DNA of 64,000 nt, from contig NZ_CP102357.1 in assembly GCF_009696685.2 (NCBI RefSeq), forward strand, positions 1 through 64,000, written 5' to 3'. This document shows positions 17,053 through 24,537 of the stretch, one piece after another. A model generated the notes under the pieces. It searched no databases. It was not told where the DNA came from and saw only the letters and a program-made list of their open reading frames with translations. The stretch comes from Paracoccus sp. SMMA_5_TC (GTDB taxonomy: Bacteria > Pseudomonadota > Alphaproteobacteria > Rhodobacterales > Rhodobacteraceae). Within the stretch, counting starts at the first letter, position 1; every line of letters starts with the position of its first letter. A program made the translations under genes and the position numbers.

Positions 17053-17681
17053 GCATCGTGCTGCACGATTACTGGCGGTCCTCGGCCGCCTATCGGGTGC
17101 GGATCGCGCTGGGGCTGAAGGGGCTGGATTATCGCCGGGTGGCGGTGGACCTGACGGTGGGCGATCAGCGCGCCGCCCCGCATCTGGCGCTGAATCCGCA
17201 AGGGCTGGTGCCGGCGCTGGAAATCGACGGGCTGGTGTTGACCCAGTCGCTGGCGATCATCGAATATCTGGACCAGACCCGGCCCGAGCCGCCGCTGCTG
17301 CCCGCCGATGCGGCCGGGCGGGCGCGCGTGCGGGCGCTGGCGCTGGCCATCGCCTGCGATCTGCATCCGCTGTCGAACCTGCGGGTGCTGAACCGGGTCG
17401 AGGCCCTGGCCGGGCCTGAAGCCCGCGCCGCCTGGAACCGCGACAACATCGCCCAGGGCCTGGCCGCGTTCGAGGCGCTGCTGGCCCAGGGCGGCATGTC
17501 CGGCCGCTATTGCCATGGCGACCGGCCCGGCATCGCCGATTGCACGCTGATCCCGCAGCTTTACAATGCCAGCCGCTGGGGCGTGGACTGGGCGCATCTG
17601 CCGCGCATCGCCGCGGTGGCGGCGGCCTGCGCCGAGCATCCGGCCTTTCTGGCCGCCCGGCCGGAGCCGCCGTCAGCCTAG
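17049..17681 (+). CDS. maiA: Maleylacetoacetate isomerase (zeta-class GST)
   Basis: Glutathione-dependent cis-trans isomerase of 210 residues converting maleylacetoacetate to fumarylacetoacetate. The N-terminal YWRSSAAYRVRIALGLKGL holds the zeta-GST SSxxxRVRIAL signature. Next come LNPQGLVPALEIDG and SLAIIEYLDQTRP, the thioredoxin-fold contacts to glutathione. An ATGA overlap couples it to fahA. The stop shares a CTAG with the convergent permease gene. The order hmgA-fahA-maiA completes the central pathway. Confidence 0.93.
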   Translation: MSIVLHDYWRSSAAYRVRIALGLKGLDYRRVAVDLTVGDQRAAPHLALNPQGLVPALEIDGLVLTQSLAIIEYLDQTRPEPPLLPADAAGRARVRALALAIACDLHPLSNLRVLNRVEALAGPEARAAWNRDNIAQGLAAFEALLAQGGMSGRYCHGDRPGIADCTLIPQLYNASRWGVDWAHLPRIAAVAAACAEHPAFLAARPEPPSA

Positions 17682-18997
17682 CGGTCGGTCGTCGCTTCGG
17701 CCTGCGGCTGCGTGGTCGACTGCGCGCCCTGACCCATGCCCAGAAGCTGATAGAGCACCAGCGCCGCCAGGGTCGAGGTGCCGATACCGCCCAGGGCAAA
17801 GCCGCCCAGGGTGACGGTGAAATCCCCCGCCCCCAGGATCAGCGCCACCCCCACCGGGAACAGGTTGCGCGGCTGCGAGAAATCGACGCGATTGTCCACC
17901 CAGATCCGCGCCATGGCCGAGGCGATCAGCCCGAACACCGCCACCGCCAGCCCGGCCAGCACCGAAGCCGGGATGGTCTGAAGGATGGCCCCGAACTTGG
18001 GCGACAGGCCCAGCAGGATGGCGATGGCCGCGGCCAGCGGGAAAATCAGCGTCGAATAGACCCGGGTCATCGCCATCACCCCGATATTTTCGGCATAGGT
18101 GGTGACGCCGGTGCCGCCGCCGGCGCCCGCCAGCATGGTGGCCAACCCGTCGCCCAGGAAGCCGCGGCCGATATAGCGGTCCATGTTCTGGCCGGTGATC
18201 GCCCCCAGCGCCTTGATATGGCCCAGGTTCTCGGCCACCAGCACGATGGCGACCGGCGCGATCATGCTGATCGCCTGCCATTCGAAGCGCGGGGCGACGA
18301 ACTGCGGCATCCCGAACCAGGGCGCGGCGGCGACGCGGGCGAAGTCGATGCCCGGCACCACGCCCAGCCCGTTGCCCAGGACCAGCACCAGCCCATAGCC
18401 GAAGGCCAGCGCCAGCAGCACCGCCACCCGCCGCATCGCCTGCGGCCCGTGGACCGAAATCAGCGCCATGCACAGCACCGTTGCCAGGGCGATGCCGGTA
18501 TGGGCGGCGGTGCCGGCCAGCTGGCGCACCGCGACCGGCGCCAGGTTCAACCCGATGGCCACGCCGATGGCGCCGGTGACGGCGGGCGGCATCAGCCGCT
18601 CGATCCAGCCGGTGCCGCTGGCCATGACCAGAAGCCCGATCAGCGCATAGACAAGGCCGGTGACGACGATGCCGCCAAGCGCCACCGCGATATTGGGGTT
18701 CGGACCGCTGCCGGCATAGCCGGTGGCGGCGATGACCACGGCGATGAAGGCAAAGGACGATCCCAGATAGCTGGGCACCCGCCCGCCGGTCAGCACAAAG
18801 AACAGCAGCGTGCCGATGCCGGAAAACAGCACCGCCACATTCGGGTCGAAGCCCATCAGCAGCGGCGCCAGAATGGTCGAGCCCGACATGGCCAGCAGAT
18901 GCTGGACGCTCATCGGCAGCGCGGCGCTCATCGGCAGGCGCTCGTCGGGCAGCACGGTCGCGCCCCGCGCCGGGCGCCAGATCGGAAAATAGCCCAT
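17678..18997 (-). CDS. uraA: Uracil/xanthine-type permease (NCS2 family)
   Basis: Proton-linked nucleobase importer of 439 residues with about 12-14 membrane segments. It matches the UraA/RutG branch: SVQHLLAMSGSTILAPLLMGFDPNVA near the start, GSSFAFIAVV in TM3, the substrate-site AENLGHIKALGAITGQN, and GGGTGVTTYAENIGVMAMTRVYS. Uracil is the likeliest substrate because the AENLGH and TTYAENIG blocks are characteristic of the uracil branch. It is divergent from the AraC gene, with no pyrimidine-degrading rut genes beside it. Confidence 0.88.
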   Translation of the reverse strand: MGYFPIWRPARGATVLPDERLPMSAALPMSVQHLLAMSGSTILAPLLMGFDPNVAVLFSGIGTLLFFVLTGGRVPSYLGSSFAFIAVVIAATGYAGSGPNPNIAVALGGIVVTGLVYALIGLLVMASGTGWIERLMPPAVTGAIGVAIGLNLAPVAVRQLAGTAAHTGIALATVLCMALISVHGPQAMRRVAVLLALAFGYGLVLVLGNGLGVVPGIDFARVAAAPWFGMPQFVAPRFEWQAISMIAPVAIVLVAENLGHIKALGAITGQNMDRYIGRGFLGDGLATMLAGAGGGTGVTTYAENIGVMAMTRVYSTLIFPLAAAIAILLGLSPKFGAILQTIPASVLAGLAVAVFGLIASAMARIWVDNRVDFSQPRNLFPVGVALILGAGDFTVTLGGFALGGIGTSTLAALVLYQLLGMGQGAQSTTQPQAEATTDR

Positions 18998-19114
18998 GTG
19001 ATTCCCGGGATTGGAAGGTTGGCTGCATTAATGCCATCATCGCGGCAAAGACCAGTCCCCCGGCGCGCAGGGCCATGCTAGAATGACGTTCACCACAAGC
19101 GGGGACTGCGGCGG

Positions 19115-20080
19115 ATGAAGCCATCGTCCTGGATACGCGGGCCATTCCTGCCGGCGCTGCTGGGCAGCGCCGAAGGATTCGCCATCGACCCCGAGCCTGT
19201 GCTGGCTCTGGACAGTTTCGTGCGTCGGCTGGAGGACCAGCGGGCCGGGCAGCAGGATGTGCTGGCCATCTGGCGCTGGGGCGAGGCGATCGTGCCGCAT
19301 GGAATCGGCCTGCCGGGTCAGGCACTGGCCAGCCGCCGCACCCTGGGCGAGGCGCTGGCCACGCTGGCGCGCGGTTTCCCGCTGCTGCAATCCGACAGCA
19401 GCCTGACGGTCGATCACCACGGCGACGAGGTGCATGTCACCTATCGGGTGCTGGACCCGCGCATCTGGCCGCGCCGGGCCGATGCGGAACTGACGCTGGG
19501 CCTGATCCGGGGCATCTGCCTGCGCTATGGCGTAACCCGCGACGCGGTGCTGGACCTGGGTTTCGAGCACCCCGCAGACCGCGACTTGCGGGCGCTGGCA
19601 ACCTATCTGGGATTGCGGCCGCGCTTTGATCAGCCGCTGAACCGCATCGTGCTGGCGGCGCGCGCCATGGCCAACCCGTTGCGCGCCGATCTGGCCGTGT
19701 CGGCAGCAACGGAGGCCGAAGCGGCGCTGGAGCGGGGGTTGAACGCCCTGCGCCGGCAGACGCCGCTGTCGATCCAGGTGCAGGACCTGCTGCTGGCGCA
19801 TCTGGATCAGGGGCTTGTCGGGCAGGCGCAGGTGGCGGCGCGGTTGCAGATGTCCGAACGCACGCTGCGCCGGGCGCTGGCGGCCGAAGGCCGGTCCTTT
19901 CACGACATCCTGGCAGAGTGCCGCCGCATCCATGCCCAGGCGTTGCTGGCGCGGGGCGAGCTGCCCTTGTGCGAGATCGCGCTGCGGCTGGGCTATTCCG
20001 ATCAAAGCGCCTTTTCGCGCGCCTTCGCCCGCTGGCACGGCACTGCTCCGCGGACGCTGCGCCGCCGGACCGAGCCCTAG
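19115..20080 (+). CDS. AraC-family regulator (OruR/ArgR-like architecture)
   Basis: Regulator of 321 residues. An N-terminal ligand domain of about 200 residues resembles the arabinose-binding-like region of OruR-type AraC proteins. The C-terminal double HTH includes QVAARLQMSERTLRRALAAEGRSFHDIL and CEIALRLGYSDQSAFSRAFARWHGTAP. The ribosome site is weak, so the start could lie further downstream. It is divergent from the uracil permease and may regulate it; no operator stands out. The stop shares CTAG with nsrR. Confidence 0.85.
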   Translation: MKPSSWIRGPFLPALLGSAEGFAIDPEPVLALDSFVRRLEDQRAGQQDVLAIWRWGEAIVPHGIGLPGQALASRRTLGEALATLARGFPLLQSDSSLTVDHHGDEVHVTYRVLDPRIWPRRADAELTLGLIRGICLRYGVTRDAVLDLGFEHPADRDLRALATYLGLRPRFDQPLNRIVLAARAMANPLRADLAVSAATEAEAALERGLNALRRQTPLSIQVQDLLLAHLDQGLVGQAQVAARLQMSERTLRRALAAEGRSFHDILAECRRIHAQALLARGELPLCEIALRLGYSDQSAFSRAFARWHGTAPRTLRRRTEP

Positions 20081-20532
20081 CCCGCCCCGGCCCGCGGTGC
20101 CGCGCCGGGACGGTCGCCGAGATGCAGCAGCGGCAGGAAATCGCCACGCCGCGCCAGGATATCGGCAAGGCTGTAGCCGTCGAGCACGTTCAGGAATGCC
20201 GCCAGCGCCTCGTCCAGCACGCTGGTCAGGCCGCAGGCTGGGGCGATGATGCAGCCGCCGCAACCAACCAGATCAAAGTCATCCTCGGTGTGGCGAATGA
20301 TCGCACCCACGTTGATCTGCGCCGCCGGACGGGCCAACCGGATGCCGCCGCCGCGGCCGCGCACACTGCTCAGATAGCCCGCGTTCACCAGATCGTTGGT
20401 GACCTTCATCAGATGATTTTGCGAGATTCCATAAGCCTTTGCGATCTCGGCGATGGAACACAGCCGGTCGGGCTGGCGGCCCAGATACAGCATCACCCGC
20501 ATGGCATAATCGCTATAGCGCGTCAGTCGCAT
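20077..20532 (-). CDS. nsrR: Rrf2-family nitric oxide sensor repressor NsrR
   Basis: Fe-S cluster repressor of 151 residues. The N-terminal MRLTRYSDYAMRVMLYLGRQP and HTH IAEIAKAYGISQNHLMKVTNDL are the NsrR form of Rrf2. Three cysteines lie in VGCGGCIIAPACGL with C-x2-C-x5-C spacing; E. coli NsrR, as I recall, has C-x4-C-x5-C. NO is expected to damage the cluster and release DNA. It is divergent from hmp, with a matching operator between them, so it most likely controls hmp and itself. Confidence 0.92.
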   Translation of the reverse strand: MRLTRYSDYAMRVMLYLGRQPDRLCSIAEIAKAYGISQNHLMKVTNDLVNAGYLSSVRGRGGGIRLARPAAQINVGAIIRHTEDDFDLVGCGGCIIAPACGLTSVLDEALAAFLNVLDGYSLADILARRGDFLPLLHLGDRPGAAPRAGAG

Positions 20533-20584
20533 GTCCGTCTTTCCATAACATGCACAGGAATTGCATGATTTCGGCCCGCCGTAT

Positions 20585-20605
20585 AGATGTATACGAAATA
20601 CATCT
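20585..20605 (+). promoter_or_regulatory. NsrR operator in front of hmp
   Basis: Perfect inverted repeat AGATGTAT-N5-ATACATCT, 33 bp before the hmp start and 53 bp before nsrR. It matches the known NsrR consensus, which is built on AAGATGyATTT half-sites. This strongly supports NO-controlled expression of hmp. Confidence 0.85.
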
Positions 20606-20637
20606 TTTAAACCCACGGCAGCACAAAGGCCCATGAC

Positions 20638-21846
20638 ATGACCCAGACCCTTCAGCCCCGAACCATTGCCCTGGTCAAGGCGACCGTCCCCGCGCTGGAA
20701 GCGCATGGGCTGGACATCGTGCATGAAATGTATGCGCGCATGTTTCGCGACCCGCAGATCCGTGACCTGTTCAACCAGTCCCATCACGGCGCCGGCGATG
20801 CGCAGCCGCGGGCGCTGACCGGGGCGATCATGGCCTATGCGGCGAATATCGACAATCTGGGGGCGCTGGCGCCGGCGGTCGAACGCATCGCGCAGAAGCA
20901 TGTGGGCCTGCAGATCCTGCCCGAACATTATCCGCATGTGGCCGAGGCGCTGCTGGGCGCGATCGCCCATGTGCTGGGCGATGCCGCCACCCCCGAGCTG
21001 CTCGAGGCCTGGGGCGAGGCCTATTGGTTCCTGGCCAATATCCTTATCGCCCGCGAAGCCCGCATCTATGCCGAACAGTCGGCCAGCCGCGGCGGCTGGA
21101 CCGGCTGGCGCGATTTCCGCATCGCCGAGGTCATCCGCGAAAGCAGCGTCATCAAGTCCTTTGTGCTGGTGCCGGCCGATGGCGGTCCGGTGATGACCCA
21201 CAAGCCGGGCCAATATCTGACTTTCTGGTTCGACATCCCCGGTCAGCCGCCGGTCAAGCGCAATTACTCCATATCGTCGGCGCCCGATGGCAGCAGCTAT
21301 CGCATCTCGGTCAAGCGCGAACCGCAGGGGCTGGCCTCGGGCTGGCTGCACCAGCAGCCGGCGGGCACGGTGCTGAAGGTCGCGGCCCCTGCCGGCGAAT
21401 TCTACCTGCAGCCGGCGCCGACGCGGCCGGTGGTGCTGCTGTCGGGCGGGGTGGGGCTGACGCCGATGGTGGCGATGCTGGAAGCACTGGTCGCCGAAAG
21501 GGCGCAGGTGCCGGTGCATTACATCCACGGCACCCATGACCGCGACACCCATGCCATGCGCGCCCATGTGCGGGCGCTGGCAGGGCAGGGCGCCGATGTC
21601 CGCGTCACCGACTTCCACCAGACCCCGCTGCCGGGCGAGGTGGCCGGCCGCGATTATGACCATGCCGGGCTGATCACCGACGAATGGCTGCTGGCCAATA
21701 CCGATCCCGCCCAGGCCGACTATTACATCTGCGGGCCGCGGCCGTTCCTGCGGGCGGCGGTTTCGGCGCTGTCGCTGGCCGGGGTGCCGGCAAGCCGCAT
21801 CCATTACGAATTCTTCGGCCCCGCCGACGAGCTGCTGGCGGCCTGA
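20638..21846 (+). CDS. hmp: Flavohaemoglobin, nitric oxide dioxygenase
   Basis: Cytoplasmic NO dioxygenase of 402 residues, using NAD(P)H and O2 to turn NO into nitrate. It has an N-terminal globin with proximal His88 in AQKHVGLQI, then FAD-binding RNYSISSAPDG (about residue 214) and NAD-binding VVLLSGGVGLTPMVAML (about residue 264). It ends with the flavohaemoglobin tail YYICGPRPFL...IHYEFFGP. The length is standard. The divergent nsrR and the palindrome upstream explain its control. Such enzymes protect denitrifiers from their own NO. Confidence 0.96.
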   Translation: MTQTLQPRTIALVKATVPALEAHGLDIVHEMYARMFRDPQIRDLFNQSHHGAGDAQPRALTGAIMAYAANIDNLGALAPAVERIAQKHVGLQILPEHYPHVAEALLGAIAHVLGDAATPELLEAWGEAYWFLANILIAREARIYAEQSASRGGWTGWRDFRIAEVIRESSVIKSFVLVPADGGPVMTHKPGQYLTFWFDIPGQPPVKRNYSISSAPDGSSYRISVKREPQGLASGWLHQQPAGTVLKVAAPAGEFYLQPAPTRPVVLLSGGVGLTPMVAMLEALVAERAQVPVHYIHGTHDRDTHAMRAHVRALAGQGADVRVTDFHQTPLPGEVAGRDYDHAGLITDEWLLANTDPAQADYYICGPRPFLRAAVSALSLAGVPASRIHYEFFGPADELLAA

Positions 21847-22011
21847 GCATCGCCGCGGCCCGATAGCCCGTGTCATGACCGTCGGCGCGGCATGGTTCCG
21901 CCGAGGGTCGATGAACGGTGCAAAGCGCATGGACGCGGCCCGTGCAAATCATTAGGGAAGAAGGCGACGCGCGCGAGATGACGCGCCAAGAACACACGAG
22001 CAGAGCCGAGC

Positions 22012-22797
22012 GTGCAAGCAAACCGATATCCTGATGCCGCGACGGGCCGGGTCGCGTCCGTGAAGCCGTTCCAGATTCGCGGCCGATTCTTTACCGCCGT
22101 GGCCCTGCACCTGTCCGGGCCCGCCGATGCCGGCTTTCTGGCGGCGCTGGATGCCCGGCTGCGCCAGACGCCGCTGTTCTTTGAAAACGCGCCGCTGGTG
22201 CTGGACCTGGAACAGGCGCCGCAGCTGGGCGCGGAACTGGACTGGCTGATGGCCGAACTGCGTGCGCGCAAGCTGTCGGTGTTCGGCATCCAGAACGCCA
22301 CCCCCGCGCAAGAGGCCGCGGCTGCCGCCTGCGGGCTGATTGTCCTGCCCCCCGGCCGCGCCCTGCCGCTGGAGCGGGTGACCCGGCCCGATACCCGGTC
22401 CGACAACACCCGCCCGGGCGCCCGGGCGACGGCCGCCGTGGCCCAGCCCGCGCCCGAACCGCCGCCGGTCGCCACCAAGCTGATCACCCAGCCGGTGCGA
22501 TCCGGCCAGACCGTCTTTGCCGATCGCGGCGATCTGGTCGTCATCGGCACGGTCAGTTCCGGGGCCGAGATCATCGCCACCGGCAATATCCACGTCTATG
22601 GCCGCCTGCGCGGGCGGGCGCTGGCCGGCGTGAACGGCGACAGTTCTGCCCGCATCTTCTGCAACGTGCTGGACGCCGAACTGCTGGCCATCGCCGGGCT
22701 GTATCGCACCAGCGAGAACCTGGGACCGGACACCCCCCGCAGCCATGTCCAGGTCTATCTGGACGGCGACAGGCTGCAGATCGAATCCCTCAACTGA
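22012..22797 (+). CDS. minC: Septum site-determining protein MinC
   Basis: FtsZ inhibitor of 261 residues, first of minCDE. The N-terminal MinC domain ([15 protein letters not shown]...[10 protein letters not shown]) is joined by a proline/alanine-rich linker (about residues 125-160) to the C-terminal beta-helix ([20 protein letters not shown]...[20 protein letters not shown]), which binds MinD and MinC. The start is GTG at 22012 after a weak GAG-type site. minD follows after 24 bp. Confidence 0.94.
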   Translation: MQANRYPDAATGRVASVKPFQIRGRFFTAVALHLSGPADAGFLAALDARLRQTPLFFENAPLVLDLEQAPQLGAELDWLMAELRARKLSVFGIQNATPAQEAAAAACGLIVLPPGRALPLERVTRPDTRSDNTRPGARATAAVAQPAPEPPPVATKLITQPVRSGQTVFADRGDLVVIGTVSSGAEIIATGNIHVYGRLRGRALAGVNGDSSARIFCNVLDAELLAIAGLYRTSENLGPDTPRSHVQVYLDGDRLQIESLN

Positions 22798-22821
22798 CAC
22801 TGGATCGAAAGGAAGCGTTTG

Positions 22822-23643
22822 GTGAGCAAGGTCATCGTAGTCACCTCTGGCAAGGGCGGCGTCGGCAAGACGACCTCCTCGGCCGCTATCAGCGCGGGAC
22901 TCGCGATGCGCGGGCACAAGACGGTCGTGATCGATTTCGATGTCGGCCTGCGCAACCTGGACATGATCATGGGCTGCGAACGCCGGGTCGTGTTCGATTT
23001 CATCAATGTCATCCAGGGCGATGCCAAGCTGAAACAGGCGCTGATCAAGGATCGCCGGCTGGACAACCTTTTCGTGCTGCCCACCTCGCAGACCCGCGAC
23101 AAGGACGCGCTGACCAAGGAAGGCGTCAAGGCGGTCCTGGACGAGCTGCGCGAGGATTTCGACTATATCGTCTGCGACAGCCCCGCGGGGATCGAGCGCG
23201 GCGCCCATCTGGCGATGTATTATGCCGATGAGGCGGTGGTAGTCACCAACCCCGAGGTGTCGTCGGTGCGCGACAGCGACCGGGTGCTGGGCCTGCTCAA
23301 CAGCAAGACCTTCCTGGCCGAAAAGGGCGACGGCAGCGCGGTCAAGGCGCAGCTGTTGCTGACGCGCTTCGACCAGGCGCGCTCGGCCAAGGGCGAGATG
23401 ATGAGCGTCGAGGACGTGCTGGAAATCCTGGCGATCCCGCTGCTGGGCATCATTCCCGAAAGCACGACGGTGCTGAAGGCCTCGAACGAAGGCACGCCGG
23501 TCACGCTGGACGACAAGTCGCCCGCCGGTCGCGCCTATCTGGATGCCGTGGGCCGTCTGGTGGGCGAGCAGATCGAAATGCGCATCGCCAGCGGCGAGCC
23601 GCGTCGCGGGCTGCTGTCGCGGCTGCTGGGACGGACGGCCTGA
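22822..23643 (+). CDS. minD: Septum site-determining ATPase MinD
   Basis: Membrane-cycling ATPase of 273 residues. The deviant Walker A is SGKGGVGKTT (about residue 9), Walker B-like DYIVCDSPAGIE is present, and an amphipathic membrane-targeting helix ends the protein (RRGLLSRLLGRTA). I start at the GTG at 22822, preceded by AAAGGAAG; a TTG one codon upstream is less well spaced. It recruits MinC to the membrane and is released by MinE. Confidence 0.95.
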   Translation: MSKVIVVTSGKGGVGKTTSSAAISAGLAMRGHKTVVIDFDVGLRNLDMIMGCERRVVFDFINVIQGDAKLKQALIKDRRLDNLFVLPTSQTRDKDALTKEGVKAVLDELREDFDYIVCDSPAGIERGAHLAMYYADEAVVVTNPEVSSVRDSDRVLGLLNSKTFLAEKGDGSAVKAQLLLTRFDQARSAKGEMMSVEDVLEILAIPLLGIIPESTTVLKASNEGTPVTLDDKSPAGRAYLDAVGRLVGEQIEMRIASGEPRRGLLSRLLGRTA

Positions 23644-23645
23644 AC

Positions 23646-23924
23646 ATGTTCGGTTTTTCCCTTCGCTCCCGCAAGGCCGGATCGGCCCAGACCGCCAAGG
23701 AGCGGTTGCAGATCCTGCTGGCGCATGAACGGGCCGCCGGCGGCGCCAGCCCCGATTTCCTGCCGCTGCTGCAGCGCGACATCCTCGAGGTGATCCGCCG
23801 GCACATGGATATCGACAGCGATGCGGTCGACATCAAGCTTGAACGCAGCGACGATCTGTCCAGCCTGGAAATCAACATCGAACTGCCCGGGGCGCAGAAG
23901 CTGCGTCCCCGCAAGCAGGCCTGA
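23646..23924 (+). CDS. minE: Cell division topological specificity factor MinE
   Basis: Small protein of 92 residues that stimulates MinD ATPase and drives pole-to-pole oscillation. It has the N-terminal membrane/MinD-binding segment MFGFSLRSRKAGSAQTAKER with LQILLAHERA, then the dimerisation part DILEVIRRHMDIDSDAVDIKLERSDDLSSLEINIELP. It starts 2 bp after the minD stop and is followed by a terminator-like hairpin. Confidence 0.94.
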   Translation: MFGFSLRSRKAGSAQTAKERLQILLAHERAAGGASPDFLPLLQRDILEVIRRHMDIDSDAVDIKLERSDDLSSLEINIELPGAQKLRPRKQA

Positions 23925-23929
23925 ACCCG

Positions 23930-23955
23930 CAGCCGGCCGCGTTGACGGCCGGCTG
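23930..23955. terminator. Hairpin terminator between minE and the Lrp gene
   Basis: Perfect 10-bp stem CAGCCGGCCG / CGGCCGGCTG with a 6-nt loop, between the two convergent genes. There is no T-run, so it is either bidirectional with Rho help or an mRNA stabiliser. Confidence 0.5.
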
Positions 23956-23960
23956 TCCCG

Positions 23961-24404
23961 CTAGTCCTTGATCGTGCGCAGCACCAGATTGGTCTGGGCA
24001 CTGGCCACCGCCGGGATGGTGAACAGGAATTCCTCGAGAAAGCGGTTGAAGGCGGCCAGGTCGGGACAGACCACATGCAGGTGGTAGTCGAAGCTGCCGG
24101 TGGTGGCATGACAGGCGCGCACCTCGTCCTTGGTGCGGATCTGGCGGATGAAATCGCGCACCATTGCCTGATCGTGGCGCGTCAGCGTCACATGCACGAT
24201 GGCCTTGAAGTCCAGCCCCAGCCCGGCATCGTCCAGATCGACCGTATAGCGGCGGATGACGCCCGATTCCTCGAGCGCCCGCACCCGCCGCCAGCAGGAT
24301 GACGGCGACAATCCGACCCTCGCGGCCAGATCGGCATTGGAAATGCGGCTGTCCTGGCGCAAGGCCGCCAGAATGCGCTGGTCGATTGCGTCCTGAACCG
24401 GCAT
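23961..24404 (-). CDS. Lrp/AsnC-family regulator
   Basis: Regulator of 147 residues with N-terminal HTH (DSRISNADLAARVGLSPSSCWRRVRALEESGVI) and C-terminal RAM/AsnC effector domain (TTGSFDYHLHVVCPDLAAFNRFLEEFLF). It is divergent from the indolepyruvate oxidoreductase gene over 133 bp. It is therefore likely to sense an amino acid, perhaps an aromatic one, and control that gene. The gap holds an A+T-rich symmetric word (CGAAATATTCG) but no clear Lrp site. Confidence 0.88.
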   Translation of the reverse strand: MPVQDAIDQRILAALRQDSRISNADLAARVGLSPSSCWRRVRALEESGVIRRYTVDLDDAGLGLDFKAIVHVTLTRHDQAMVRDFIRQIRTKDEVRACHATTGSFDYHLHVVCPDLAAFNRFLEEFLFTIPAVASAQTNLVLRTIKD

Positions 24405-24537
24405 GTGGTTTCATCAAGGTGGCATCTGGTGAAAGGATTAGTCGAAATATTCGCGTCCGGCCAGAACTCTGGGCAAAATTTTCAGCGCATCGCGGATAAT
24501 CTGGGCACAGCCCAAATGCCAGCCGCAGGACGATGCC

